Source of the DNA: Climacium dendroides
Taxonomy: Eukaryota > Streptophyta > Bryopsida > Hypnales > Climaciaceae
Direction of reading: 5' to 3'
DNA length: 64,000 bases
NCBI GenBank assembly: GCA_950106755.1
Contig: OX467088.1
Span: 11,516,001 to 11,580,000, forward strand
In this document: one piece after another, positions 32,517-44,531 of the stretch
Layout: each line of letters starts with the position of its first letter
Position numbering within the stretch: position 1 is the stretch's first letter
Notes under the pieces: generated by a model
The model's database searches: none
Told to the model about the DNA's origin: nothing
What the model saw: only the letters and a program-made list of their open reading frames with translations
Position numbers and translations under genes: made by a program

Positions 32517-32778
32517 TTTATTATGGCAATGGTAAGCACGAACGGTGGTCCGAGTGTTTGGCTAGGTACAGTAATCAAGCAACTAATAAAACTGCTACTG
32601 TAGGTAGGTAGCACTCATCTGTAACATCCACCTTCACTCCACCAGGACAATCACTCAAGTGCGCTCACTCCGCTCGTTCTCTTCTCCAATTTCTTTGCCT
32701 TACTAATCCTTGAAAAAAAAAAGAGAGAAAAAAAGAGAGGAAAAAAAAGGAATAATAGGAAAGAGAGAGAGAAGAATT
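32517..32778. other. AT- and purine-rich spacer
   Basis: Contains GAGAAAAAAAGAGAGG-type purine sequence. No gene. Confidence 0.4.
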
Positions 32779-33249
32779 AAGGTAAAACATCCCATTGTGG
32801 TCAAATGATCCATTGTAATCGCCTAGGAAATGACCCATTGTGGGTTTTTTTTTTTCAGTATGTGAAATGTGGGCCACAATGCATGTCTTACATGACAGCA
32901 ATGGAGTGAACACTGACCTCATTAGGAACTTTTGATTTTTCAGTGTGAAATTCATTGTAAAAATTGATTTTTTTGGCCTTTCATAATAAAAAATATTTTG
33001 ACTGCATTAGGTAGTGAGACGAGCATCACAGATTCAGATTTTGTTGGTTTTAAGGTAGTCTACAAACTCTTTCGGGCTGAACACTTCAGAAATTCCTAAT
33101 GAATTCATACTTTGTCCAAAAAAAATTAATTTCAATTGCACTTGCTGTTTCTCACACTTCAATTAATGTGGGAAAAAAATTGAAAAATTTCAACAACGAG
33201 ATGATGATGTCAAACTCTTCATTCTGACCACAATGGACTGGTTTACCTT
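32779..33249 (+). mobile_element. Family B inverted-repeat element, copy 2
   Basis: The ends AAGGTAAAACATCCCATTG and CAATGGACTGGTTTACCTT are inverted. If the element is taken to start at AGGT, it is flanked by TTA on both sides, a 3-bp duplication as in PIF/Harbinger elements, though the terminal bases are not those usual for that group. No coding capacity. Confidence 0.8.
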
Positions 33250-33466
33250 TAGTTAACCTTCAAAGAATGCAGCCCCCAATGATCAAGGTAGTCACCAAAA
33301 TACTCTGATTATTGGCCCAGCAGGTACATTTTTTTTTGTAGAATTTCTACAATTAACATTGAAGTCATCTATCAGGCTTTTTTTAGGTCCACAACGTCCT
33401 TACAGAATTAGCTTCTGTGCAAACAAGGACTCCATCTAGAAGTTGTCCATGCCAAAGTATACTCAC

Positions 33467-33626
33467 CTCTGATGATATTCACTAGAAGTTTGCAGTACTC
33501 CTCCCACCGTGGCAGGCGTTGCTCATAATAATAGTTATGAAAAAATAGTATGGCTGCATGACCGACAACAACATAAGCGAACAATGCGGATGATTTTTTG
33601 ATCTGAAAACTCGATTGTTTTGGCAT
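33467..33626 (-). CDS. Possible isolated first exon, unidentified membrane protein fragment
   Basis: A minus-strand frame opens at the ATG at 33626, with an in-frame stop seven codons upstream. It runs 53 codons to a strong donor (AG|GTGAGT, intron starting at 33466). The predicted peptide has one hydrophobic stretch (ALFAYVVVGHAAILFF) followed by a polar segment (EQRLPRWEEYCKLL). Composition is more gene-like than the surroundings. No following exon was found; the next sequence on that strand is the family B element. I do not recognise the family. It may be a gene fragment or chance. Confidence 0.25.
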
Positions 33627-34484
33627 GAGTGGTATAATTAGACCTCAAGAGATCCGGTGATTGATTTTATCGGCTCACTCATGACTCAAGCCAAGAAGAA
33701 TTCATTCATTTCAAGCACGCAACGCGCGACAATTATGGCTGGATCATATGAGTGTATGATTGCCGGCAAGGAAATGAACCCTTGAAAAGTCCTTGGGTCC
33801 CTCTATACAACCCATATTTAGCCTTATAACTCTTCAATTGTGGTTTATTATATAGATTGTGATATATTGTTATTTATCTATTATTATGATCATTAGTTTA
33901 TTTTGTATTAAACAATATTTGGTCAATGTTTTTCTGGTCAAATATCACCGTATTCATAATATACTATATTAAATGTTTTTACAGTCACAAAGCCCCTCTA
34001 GGATTAAAGGATGTTTTTTCTCTTTTTTTTTTCTTCTTTCTTGTTTGGTTTTCAAGGTTTGAGTGAAAAGTGGGTGATAAACGAGGAACATAAACTTCAT
34101 TAGCTAGGACTTCCAAGACACTTGGTGCAAAAACATAGTCTTCTGTTTTTGTAGTTTCCATAGGCTCGAGTGGCACTTATCTCTCAACCTCCCCTCAAGG
34201 TTACCATGTCCACTTGTCCTAGATTGATTGTTTCTTTTCAGTGCTTTTTTTTGGGGAATTTTTTTGTCAATTCAAACAAAACAGAGCAAATACCCTAACA
34301 TCCCTCCAAATTGAATGCAATGGTATGTTGCCAAGAACACAAGAGCTACAATCTATATTTAAAAAAAAACTTTTGTTATTTTCTTGTGTTATTTTTAATG
34401 CAGCGGTCACCGTCTCTTTGGAAAAAAACACACCAAAATGGACAACAAATTATGTTCCTTGATTATTTATTTGCAGCAGGGGGG
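33627..34484. other. AT-rich intergenic sequence
   Basis: Nothing recognisable; short frames follow composition. Confidence 0.45.
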
Positions 34485-34870
34485 AGAGGATGTCCGATCG
34501 ACGAACCGCGACCCTTCAAATTAAATCCGTTGGATGGAAATAAATCCACAACACAAGGGAGGAGATACGTTACCTCCCTTTAAGCTACACTACCTCCCTA
34601 TAAGCTACGTTAGCAAGCGAGCGCGCGCGAGAGTGAGAGATCCAATCGTGACCCCTCAAATTAAAACCATTGGATGGAAATCCACGACACAAGGGAAGAG
34701 CTACGTTACCTCCCTTTAAGCTACGTTAGCGAGCGAGCGTGAGAGTGAGAGATCCGACCGTGACCCCTCAAATTAAATCCGTTGGATGGAAATCCACAAC
34801 ACAAGGGAGGAGCTACATTACCTCCCTTTAAGCTATGTTAGCGAGCGAGCGTGCGAGAGAGAGCGAGAGA
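34485..34870 (+). repeat. About 110-bp tandem repeat, three units
   Basis: Each unit carries GACCCCTCAAATTAAA or a close form, CGTTGGATGGAAATCC, ACACAAGGGAGGAGCTAC, TTACCTCCCTTTAAGCTA and GCGAGCGAGCGTGAGAG. Boundaries are near 34640 and 34751. The first unit has an extra TACCTCCC.TAAGCTA copy. The units end in GAGAG sequence. Confidence 0.85.
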
Positions 34871-37800
34871 GTACAGGGGTGTGATTTGCAAATCTGCTTG
34901 AATATGCTTCCGTTGGGGCAGGCCCTGACTGACGTACATGGGTGGGTACGTAGGTGGGTACGTACGAGCGAGAGAGAGGCAAGGAAGGACAATGAAGGCT
35001 CTTGCTCTTGCTCATGGAATTGGGACAGTGAGGCTCACTGTGAGTTTGGATGGGTTTGGATAGTGTTGGTTTTTGAATTTTTTGGAATGAGTCAGGGCCT
35101 CATAGTAACTCCCCCGGCCTTATTACCCAGTGTCCTGGCAAGTCGGGGCCCCTGCCACACTCTTCCCCATGTGGGCGATGGAGCGAGCGAGCAAGCAAGC
35201 GGTCGGGTACGAATGAGTGATGGTGCTCTCTCTTCCCTCACCGGCCTCGCATCGCATCGTTCAAAAAAGATTCACAACTTGAAGTTTAGCTAGATAATGA
35301 ACCGGAGGGGGGGGGAGTGAACGAGCTTTGGAGTGGCAAGTTGGTTTAGAACATGTGGATTGGTAGGTAGACGGGATATGAACTTGGTGTGTTCTTATGT
35401 GTAGGGTAATGACTGAGTGGGAAGGCCTTATGTACTAGAGAAAGGGCTGGCCATGGCCAATTTTGCCTTGTAAGTGGTCATGGGGTGAGCCCTATGACCG
35501 TGCACAAGATAGAATCGGTTATAGCTAGTCCTTTATCAAGTGTTTAAAAGATGATAAAGGTACATTCGTGGTCGCTTTTGTTTTTGGCAGAATCGGCCAT
35601 TTGAGGTAGATTCTGCCCAAAAAGGCTTGTGGAAGTGCCCAAATGTGCTTTACTAGCTTTTAATGTAAATGAGGGATTCACCTAGGCGGGTAGGTTGAGG
35701 GTAGGCCCTTCATTTACATAAGGCCTTTCCATGAGGTTGTTGCTTGGCGTAAAGACGTACTGTAGCAAGGACTATTTCTTTTTACTAGAGTATTTTTTTT
35801 TATCGGTTTTCTTTATCACTCACTCCTTTCTCAAGTGAATAGTACAAAGAAATGAAGATAATAGAAAAAAGAATTTTCTTTTTGAGTGTAAGGCACCATC
35901 TGCTCATCGTGAAGCAATCTGACACATCAGGTAAGGTGCCATCCGTTCCTTTAGTAAAGTTGTTGCTGGGTCTTTATAATTGGGTACCAAGGGTGATGCT
36001 CTCCCCCACCCCTAACATCATTCAAAAGATTTATGACTCAAAATAGTTATGCCACTAGCTACACGATTAATTGGTTGAGCTTTAGAGTGACAAGTTTATT
36101 TAGACCATCTTTGCTAGCAGACGGGGAAATGAGTATAGGCAAGGAAATGAACTTGGTGTATTCTTGTTGCTTGCTTTGTAACGCTTCTCTATTAGGTCCC
36201 TATCAACAAACTTCACAAAAGCCCCTAAAGTAAGAGTAGACCCCTGAAACCAAGGTAGATCATTCTTCAACTATAGTGGTAAACAACAAATTAAGCTACC
36301 AATAGGAAATCATGAGTGGTAGACCACGTCTTCTTCAATTGGCCTTGATGCTTGCCAATCATTGACTATAGAACCTTCTTTTTAGACATTGTCGAATGCC
36401 AAATTGGGGCTCAAGAAACACATTATGGGCACCGCAACTTCCAGTGTGGCAAGTGTTGGAAAAATTGAATCCTAAATTGCATCCTAGTGGGGCTCTTGAT
36501 CTCTAAAGCCCAACTATACCAAACCATTCACCAAGTTAGCATTTTAAGCTCTAGTGAAGATGCTCTTAGAAGATATAATGCTCTCTTGCAAATTTCATCA
36601 AGATTGTAAAACCTTCGAGATTTATGACTCTCTTAGAAAGTGAATGGATCAAGATTGTCAAACCTTGAAGGCCTATGGCTCTTTTAGAAAGTGAATGGTA
36701 GATGCAATTATCACTATAAACTATCTTCATACTTCCCAATTGCCATGCACCCAAATTGGAGTGAAATGTAGATTGATCGTTGTGATTTGTTGAAACCACT
36801 ATAATTTTTGTCTTTTAGGCTAGCTTTTGAAGGGGTTTATTTCCACTCATGTTCACTACTCTACTTCTATAATCCATACAAATAGCTTCTTTGTTTGCAA
36901 TATTAAAAGCCAAATCATGAAAATTTACATATAATTCAATAACTAGTAGAAAAAAATTTAAAGTATAAAAATAATAATACATAGTAAAAAATAACCACAC
37001 TCAATTTGGATTGCTTATATCATCTAAGATAGAAATGTTTTATGTTTATACATCAAGTGACATAAATTTATAATGTAACTTAGGTCTGATTTACACCAAG
37101 ATAGTGATTAGTAGACACTATACCAAGGCCTATGCCATTATATGAATGAGAAGTTTACTACAAATTCTACAATCAATGGCCAAAGTAGATAATGTTTTGC
37201 CAATTTGAAGAACTTTCTTCCTAACCATCCCTATAGAGTAGGTCCAACAAAATTCTAGAAGCCCATAATAGGTGAAGTTGTAACACTATAGATTTTATCT
37301 ATTTAATTGATTTAATTGATGTCGTGGTTCACTATGTTGGATGTAAAATAAAATACATACAATCCAACTATGATTTATCATGGGTTTACACTTACACCAT
37401 ACAAATACAAAGTGTCGTTACTATTTTTTGTCATGAGCTCTCCCTTCCCATGGTCCCATGGGGTACCTTGTGTGTATCAGCCGTTAGTCGAGCAATTCAA
37501 AATTCCAGAGCAATTTTTGCATAACATAAGCTTACAAAATATTGAACGTATCTACTCTAACATCAAGCTCAGAAGGCTCTAGTCTGCTGCACATTTCTGC
37601 GAAGAAAATGACCTTGTAATATACATACGAAATCATGTTGTAGTACATACGGTACCACGAAATACTCATGGCACAGTACATATCCTTGTAAAATTCCCTT
37701 TACAGTGGTGATGATCAACTTATGATACAAAAGTATTTCACCATTGCACGTAAAGAAAAGCAAAATTCCAACGGACTGCCAATTGAAAGTCCTCAGCCAT

Positions 37801-38024
37801 CACAAGAAGCTCCGCTGCACCAACCATTTTGGCATTTTCCAGCCTCGACGAGACTTCGAACCATGCTGACAGCAACTCCAAGCCCCTTGCCCTCCACCTG
37901 GCGGTGGCCAGTTAGCAGGAACATAAAATGTGTGTCAGAAAGAAACAGCTCCAAACAAAAACAAGCATAAAAAAATAACGGAGAAACAGAAGAAAGTGAA
38001 CTGGACAGGATATAAACATCATTC
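34871..38024. other. Intergenic sequence with minor duplications, no gene called
   Basis: 35320-35400 and 36070-36175 are diverged copies of one sequence (GAACTTGGTGTGTTCTT and GAACTTGGTGTATTCTT). A unit of about 52 bp is doubled at 36592-36700 (CTTAGAAAGTGAATGG). The 37790-37930 segment is more GC-rich and has a minus-strand frame with protein-like sequence (RGLELLSAWFEVSS), but no supporting structure; it lies 400-500 bp behind the stop of gene copy 2. Confidence 0.4.
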
Positions 38025-38324
38025 GATTCTCATCAGAAAGCCCGTCTGTACAGAGATTCATTACAATGTGCTTATGTAACACTGCGCAAACAAATGCACC
38101 ACAACACTAGTATTGTGGTAGTTTCACCTAGTTTCTACATTGCCTTAATGATCGCTGGACAACCCCAAGCAGCAATCAGGGTAACTGGTGCGCTGAGCAG
38201 TGACAAATGTGATGGACAAAAAAAGTGGTCGATCCACTGAGCCACGGTAAACGGCTCCCTAGCACATCAAGGCAGCTATACGAAGAACTGTAACCATTTA
38301 TAAACCGCTGGAGCTGTTTTTGAC
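38025..38324 (-). other. Probable 3' UTR / downstream sequence of oxygenase-like gene copy 2
   Basis: It aligns in patches with 3290-3624 behind copy 1 and so belongs to the same duplication, with much more divergence than the exons 1-4 region. Confidence 0.55.
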
Positions 38325-40898
38325 TCAACCAACATGATTGGCAGCAACCAGTTCTTCCACATAATCATTCAAAACTTGGTCGTACAATTTTTTAAGCCGC
38401 TCCAGGGCCCTCTCCTTGTCCCGCTCAGGCGCAGTGTCTAGCTGGAAGTGCACCCCGATGAACTGCTGAAAGCCACCCTCGGATTCGAACTGAAGCACAC
38501 AAAATATTTCAGACAAGCCGTCAAACTGAAACTAACACAAACTTCGAAAGCAATCATGCACCAAACAAATGCATATCATGAAATAATTCAACACCATGCA
38601 CTCTAAAACAGAGAAGTGAAAAAATTCTCAGAGTGCACCATGCATTCACATTCCAAACAAAAAACACGAAAAGAACGCACTGATTACAAGAACTCCTCGA
38701 TACCTGAGCTCGCCCTCCAGCTTCGAAGGCCGCTTTCGCCAACCCACTGATGTCCACTTTGTGTCCAACCACCTGCGGTTTCCCTGTTGGAACAGACTTC
38801 CCTTTAGAGCGCAAGTAATCATAAACGGTCTTCACCGCGAAACGCTGATCCTCCATCGCTGCACCCTTCGCAGGATACCGGCCCTCCTCACCGCCAACAT
38901 GCGGGGCTCCTGTCACTTCATCAGAACTATGGGGAATTACTTGAGGCAATAAAAAGAAAAAAGAAAAATCACGCAACAATAAATCAACAAATACATCGAA
39001 CATCATGCTCTCAAGGGACAACACTCATTGCAAACATGCAACAAGTCCAAAACACTCCAAACAAAAACAAAAACAAAAACAAAATCAACGCCACCAGTTC
39101 ACAGCCTTACAAGCAAGCATCCCATGTTGACCTTGACCGCCTTCCACCAATGCCAGCTCGCTGTCCTGCGCAGCGGACCAACCCGGCTCGTAAGCTTCCA
39201 AAAAAGCCTGCTTCGCTTTGTTCGGAAGGTCGTGAGGATGAACGAACGGCACACCCGCAGGCCAATCCATCTCCGCTCGAAGAACCGCACACGGACTGTC
39301 CAGCGAGGTCAGGTGCTGCTCCTCGCACTCCTTCAAGTTGCAGTAACGAATCTTCAAACCCTTACGGTCCGCGATCTCCTGCACTCGTTCCTTCAGCACG
39401 CGCTGCGCCTCAAGACGTAACCTCTTCGATGGAGCAAGGGGTTTCCCTCGAGAAACTTGCTTCTTACGCTTCATCGCCGCCTTCAGTTGAGCTGTAGCTG
39501 GAACAAAAACTACACATACAGATAAATACAATTAGACATCAGGCATCGCGGAACGGAAATTGCACACTACCACATGCACTACACGCTCTTAGACCGATCA
39601 CATTAGAAACACACGGGGAACCATCTCAATCAACCCTCCAAACATACGATCCCGCTTCGCACTCCATGGCGCATTCAGCTGCGCTCCCCTCAAAAACACG
39701 GCTTCCTTCAGGAACAGGGACCCGTCACGCTGGGCACAACAGAAAAGGAACACACACGCACCTTCCAGCGGAGCCGCAAACGAAAAAGTCGGAACACCGG
39801 GACGAGACAACAGCTGATCCATCGGATGCGAACGAAGCATGAAGTCGTGCACAGCCACAGGCTGCTGGAAAGGACCCCCCACCGGATGGCCCGCAGCAGT
39901 CATCGCAGAACAGTGAAGGATCGCGGTCGCGCGAGGCATCAACTTGAAAGACACGCTGCAACGACCCAGAGACATCGAACCCTGAGACGGACTCAGGTCC
40001 ACATTGTGGTCCGTTCGATGCACAGTCGGACTCACGTAACCTCCGGTCGCCTGATACAGGGACATCCCAGAAAACAAAACCATGTCCTGCGGACCCAAGT
40101 CCGCGTCCACCACGAACCAACGACCCTGCAGGTCGCGGATTTGGAGACCCGCCTTGTCCGACTTCACCAGAGTCAAAAGACCTTTGTCGGCATCCTCTTC
40201 GTACATCGGAAGCGCACCTTGCTCCACGCTCATCATGTTCGCAGACGGGTGAGCTCCGGGTCTGAAAGCAGGCAGGCCACGGGTCAATTCGACGCTCCAA
40301 AAGATCAAAACACCAACACCAACACTTCACATTCCCCGAAACCATACCTGTTGTGACACATACTGGTCAGCACCGAGGTCGCCATCTCCCCAGTCTTCAG
40401 CGGAACATTGTCCAGCAGATCCGTGAAAGAAAAGCTACGAAGCTCCAGCGAGCAAGCTATGGCATCCAAGATCACGCGGGTCGCATTCCCCAGGGAAGCG
40501 AACAGTTCGGGAAGACCCGTCGGAGGCAGCTCCGAAGACGCACCTCCTTCCACATTCGACCTCCCGGGTCGAAAATCGTACACCTCCCTCGTATGCTGAG
40601 GCTCCGCGTAGTAACCAACCGTCCGGTTCCAATTCTGAGGGTCATCCGCGTGGACCGTGTCCGCTCCCACCATGGGTTTCGAATGGAAGAACATACGCAC
40701 CGAGTCCAGCACGCATCGCAGCAGCACGTCGTCCGAGCGGGGCACTTGGATGATGGCCGCGTTGAAGTTCCGCAGGGACTGGGACAGGCACGCCACAGCG
40801 TGCTTGTAATGTTCCGAAGGCAGGCCATCGACAGCGACCAAATCCGTCAGCTTGATACGGGCTGGGGATGAAATACCCGCTGCTGCCATCGCGCCCAT
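38325..40898 (-). CDS. 2OG-Fe(II) oxygenase-like protein, five exons, copy 2
   Basis: Exons on the minus strand, in transcript order, are 40898-40348, 40261-39615, 39497-39111, 38939-38704 and 38489-38325, with lengths identical to copy 1 (551, 647, 387, 236, 165). All introns are GT-AG and the product is 661 residues. By eye the two proteins differ at about 5 positions in residues 1-607 but at 8 of the last 54. The D-x-D at 207-209, HR at 265-266 and R-x-S at 284-286 are all kept, so the altered first iron-ligand position is not a one-off error. The exon 2 donor was placed at CCCC|GTGTG because a competing GT four codons later in copy 1 is lost here. Both copies appear intact. Function and substrate are unknown. 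Confidence 0.85.
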
Positions 40899-41745
40899 GC
40901 ACGCGCAGACTCCTTAACAATAATACACCTATTCTTAACTGTTCCTAACGACACATGAGAATCCAGCACTCTCCTGTATCCTCACTAGGGATAAATAATT
41001 ATAAAAAAAATGAAATAATTATGATTCCCTTACCTGTTTCTCGTTGAAATCTACCTTCTTTACCAACTGCTAAAGTTACAGAAAAGTCAGACCGAAATAA
41101 ACCTTATGAAAACCTCTACAGCGTTGTCCCTAAAATCCCAGCCCTAAACCTGAAGACACACTCGTCCTCCGAGCTCTTCCGAGCTCTTTCGAAGACAACA
41201 GAAAAAAACTTTTAGACCGCTATCGGCCTCTAATTTACCCTATGGGCAGAAACTCCTTTATTGAAGAAAATATAACAATGTGCGACTGAAACTTCGCTAG
41301 GCTGTTTCGACAAAGGTAATCAAAACTCAATCCGTCGATGAAATGATGCCAACACCCCAAAGCTTACTGCGTAGCTCGTGTCGTCAATTCCAATGAATAG
41401 CCTCTCAATCTCTGCCTTCTCCATTCCTCGGATTCGGAACTCAAAAAACTTTGAGCTTTGAAAGCTACGTCGGATTGCTCGGTATGAATTTCCAGCTTAA
41501 AGCAGCTAGCAATCGTTCCGAGTCCATAGAAACTCAAGCAACTCGAAACTCTGAGCGCGTAATCTCAGTTGCGGTTCCAATGATCAACACTCTGTAACCA
41601 GCAGCACCATCCAAGGCAGAATTTGAAAACCCTCTCGAAAAAGAAATAAACAGAACAGCTAATCTTGACAAAAAGAATGCCTTTCCTCGGTCTGTTCCAA
41701 GAGAACAAAAATCAAAACCCAATCTCGTCCATATCCTAAACCCTA
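40899..41745 (-). promoter_or_regulatory. 5' leader / upstream region of copy 2
   Basis: Identical to copy 1 for the first 75 bases, then diverged but alignable. It contains the conserved block at about 41365-41580 (counterpart of 6600-6840). The second, diverged block that copy 1 has near 7010-7125 is not evident here. Confidence 0.5.
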
Positions 41746-42420
41746 ACTCGGTTCATAACCGCAAGGAAAATTCCTCTCCTCCCGTGACAGGGAGTAGGCT
41801 CTATTTGCCACGACCTAAAAAAATTTGTACAGTCCTGCAACTTCTAAATTTACAAAACATTTACCACTACAAGAACCCGTACTACAGCCACAATACAAAA
41901 CCACAACTCAGGCGCCGTCGCTCTCTCTCCCTCTCTCTCTGTCGCTGCACCAATTCCTCAGAAAGACCAGGCCGCAATGATGACCTCGAAACACAAAAGA
42001 CGCAATCCGCAAAAAAAGTAGGAAAAAATGACAAAATTCTCGCCCTCTCGTTCGGTTGTGCCGTGCTGTGGTGGCCCCCCGACAGGGCCGCCGAATGATG
42101 CAAATCTGCGCACTCTGCTCAGACTTTGGCTGTTTCTCTCCCTCCGTCGTCTGGAAGCGGCGCGCGTGAGCACTTTTTTTGTTGCAAGGCGAGCGTCTTT
42201 TCCGGCGCTGGATTGCTAAGCTTAGATACTCCCAGCTTGTGCCGCAAAAACCACAGCAAAACCCTTGGCAACATCCAAACAGCCGCTGCGTGGCCGGGGG
42301 GCAGGTCCGAGGGCTGGCCGTTCTGGCTATGGCGGGCAGCCCCTTTCTGCACCTGCAAAGATATGACGGACAGGCGGAGCTTTAGAGCCTTCGCGAGCCC
42401 TTCGCTACCACTTTCATCCT
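41746..42420 (-). promoter_or_regulatory. CT-rich and GC-rich upstream region of copy 2
   Basis: A CT tract lies at 41920-41940, then GC-rich sequence to about 42400 with the shared landmark GGCTATGGCGGGCAGC. Overlapping open frames on both strands are composition effects. Confidence 0.45.
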
Positions 42421-42720
42421 TCGGTGGATGAAATGTGCAGAGTGTGTGGATGAAATGTCAATGGACAACGGTTGAAATTTCCTTGGAATGTGGATGGACC
42501 GTGGATGGACCGTGGATGGAATGTGGATAGAATGTGCATGGAATATGGATGAAATGTGTATGCAATGTGGATGGAATGTGGATAGAATGTGCATGGAATA
42601 TGGATGAAATGTGTATGCAATGTGGATGGAATATATTCCAAATATGGATGAAATTTCTTTGGAATGTGGATGGAATGTGCAATGAATTTAGATGAATTTT
42701 TCTTAGAATTTGGATGAAAT
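42421..42720. repeat. 12-bp GGATGGAATGTG minisatellite
   Basis: About 20 degenerate 12-bp units with variants such as GGATGGACCGTG, GGATAGAATGTG and GGATGAAATGTG. A block of several units, about 60 bp, is duplicated exactly (about 42519-42578 and 42579-42638). A short relic at 8186-8260 lies at the equivalent place upstream of copy 1. Long minus-strand frames rich in His, Ile and Ser are repeat artefacts. Confidence 0.88.
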
Positions 42721-43211
42721 ATGCCTATGTACTAGTGGAAAACTCTATATGGGCGTAGACTAACCTTTACTTCCTATAGGTTAAAGACAAGGTGTTCAAA
42801 TTTTGAACAATAGATGAAGGTGAATTCATTTCAAGCATCCAAAAATGCATTTTTCCATCCATTGATTTTGTCTTGTGTTATTTCTTTAACATTTGTTGAT
42901 ATGGATTCTAAAGACATTACTTTACAAATATTCTATAATTCAAAGGTTACTAATAGGGTTGGCCTCAAAAATTAACCTTTTTAATGAAGAAATTGTTCCT
43001 TTGAAAACAACTTGAATAAAAAATAAGATGAAAATTTGAAAAAATCACAATGATTAGAACTTTCTATTCAAACATACCACTTCAACCAAGAAATCTTGGA
43101 CAAGTATATGTAGAGGATATAGTTATCAAGAAATGCTTTTAGGTATATGATTTAGGTGAAGTCTTGATACAAACTATGACAAGTGAAGGAAATACAATTG
43201 AACTTTATCCC
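42721..43211. other. AT-rich intergenic sequence
   Basis: Nothing recognisable. Confidence 0.45.
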
Positions 43212-43491
43212 TACATAACAAAGTTTAGATACTACAGTTTGTCAACAATTATCATGTGGTTATCATTGTTTCATGGGTTTGCACGTTAGTTACAATTTAT
43301 CGCATCATTACAATGCATTACTTTGCATCGTTATGATGCAATTGCAAGTAATGCATTGTAACAATGTGATAACAATGCGAAGTAATGCATTGTAATGATG
43401 CGATAAATTATAATTAACATGCAAACCCATAAAACAATGATAACGACATGATAACTATTGATAAACTGTAGGGCTTAAACTTTGTGATGTA
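43212..43491. mobile_element. Long foldback element (about 280-bp hairpin)
   Basis: The two halves are inverted copies with arms of roughly 120 bp. Landmarks on the left, ACAAAGTTTA, CTACAGTTT, TTATCATTGTTTCATGGGTT and ATCGCATCATTACAATGCAT, have their inverses in order on the right. No target duplication was identified. No coding capacity. Confidence 0.85.
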
Positions 43492-44393
43492 CTAAGATTA
43501 CACAATGTTCTTTTTTTCTTAATTTTCTTTAGAACTAATGGTGAAAACAACCAAATAGACAAGAGTGCAGAGGTAATTAGCCCATAATGGATTAATCCAT
43601 TGCCCTATGGTCAAACTTCAATTTAAAGCATATATTAGCTTTTTATATTATATTTGATTTTCAATATTATATTATAATATATAAAAGATGGTATTGTCTT
43701 TCAATGTGAAAAATCTCTATTAATTTTGTGAAAGATTGCATATGCTATAATTTTTATTATATCAATAATATAAACTAGATTGGTATATATAAAAATGAAA
43801 AATAATCCAATAAATTTAAAAATTCTTTGTGATATACAAGTATCAATAAAGAATAGTGTGAAAATTGTCACGTATTATTTGATTTGTATTCACTAAAACC
43901 ACCCTTGGTGATGACTTAGCAAGTCATATTACTACCATCAAGTAAAATTTAGTCATTTTTATAATTGGTTGATGGCTTTTGATAAATTTAATATGCAAAA
44001 AAAATTCTATAGATGTTGAGCTTTTCAAAAACATTAAATGAAAAATACAATTATTGTGATTTCTTAGAGTATAAGTTCAAAATCAAATTATATCAACTGA
44101 ATACAATAATCTAAATATTAGAAGTACTAAGGATTTTTACTAAAAATGGTTTTAATTAGGAATGCTATTATGTATGTATATATATATAATTATAAAAAAT
44201 AAAAATGAGAAAAATATGACATTGTATAATTTGGTTTCTAACATATAAAGCTTGCAAAAATAATAATTTATTGAATTTTTTTGGTTCTTTCCAAAATTTC
44301 TAAATGGAGTAGAGATAGAACTTGCTAAGCTTGATTTCTTTATTAAATCAAATATTGAAAATGAAGAATTCACAAATTAAAATCAAGTATGAA
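43492..44393. other. Strongly AT-rich intergenic sequence
   Basis: Contains TATATATATAATTATAA-type sequence near 44178. No gene. Confidence 0.45.
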
Positions 44394-44401
44394 CAAATGC
44401 A

Positions 44402-44523
44402 CATGGTTGTCATACTGGATAAGTTACTATTCATTTTTCGTCCTGTAGGACGAGTTACTATTCATCAAATGTACCTCTCAAGTACATTTGATGAATAGTA
44501 ACTTGTCCAGTATGACAACCATG
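44402..44523. mobile_element. hAT-like foldback MITE, copy 2
   Basis: It has the same ends (CATGGTTGTCATACTGGA..) and centre as 17635-17787 but is 31 bp shorter on the right arm. It is flanked by its own 8-bp duplication CAAATGCA (44394-44401 and 44524-44531), proving independent insertion. Confidence 0.9.
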
Positions 44524-44531
44524 CAAATGCA

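Noticed and set aside
37790..37930. Minus-strand protein-like segment behind gene copy 2 as an extra exon
   Set aside because: It lies beyond the stop codon shared by both copies, and no equivalent was found at the same place behind copy 1.
42382..42682. Minus-strand frames rich in His, Ile, Pro and Ser
   Set aside because: Translation of the 12-bp GGATGGAATGTG minisatellite.
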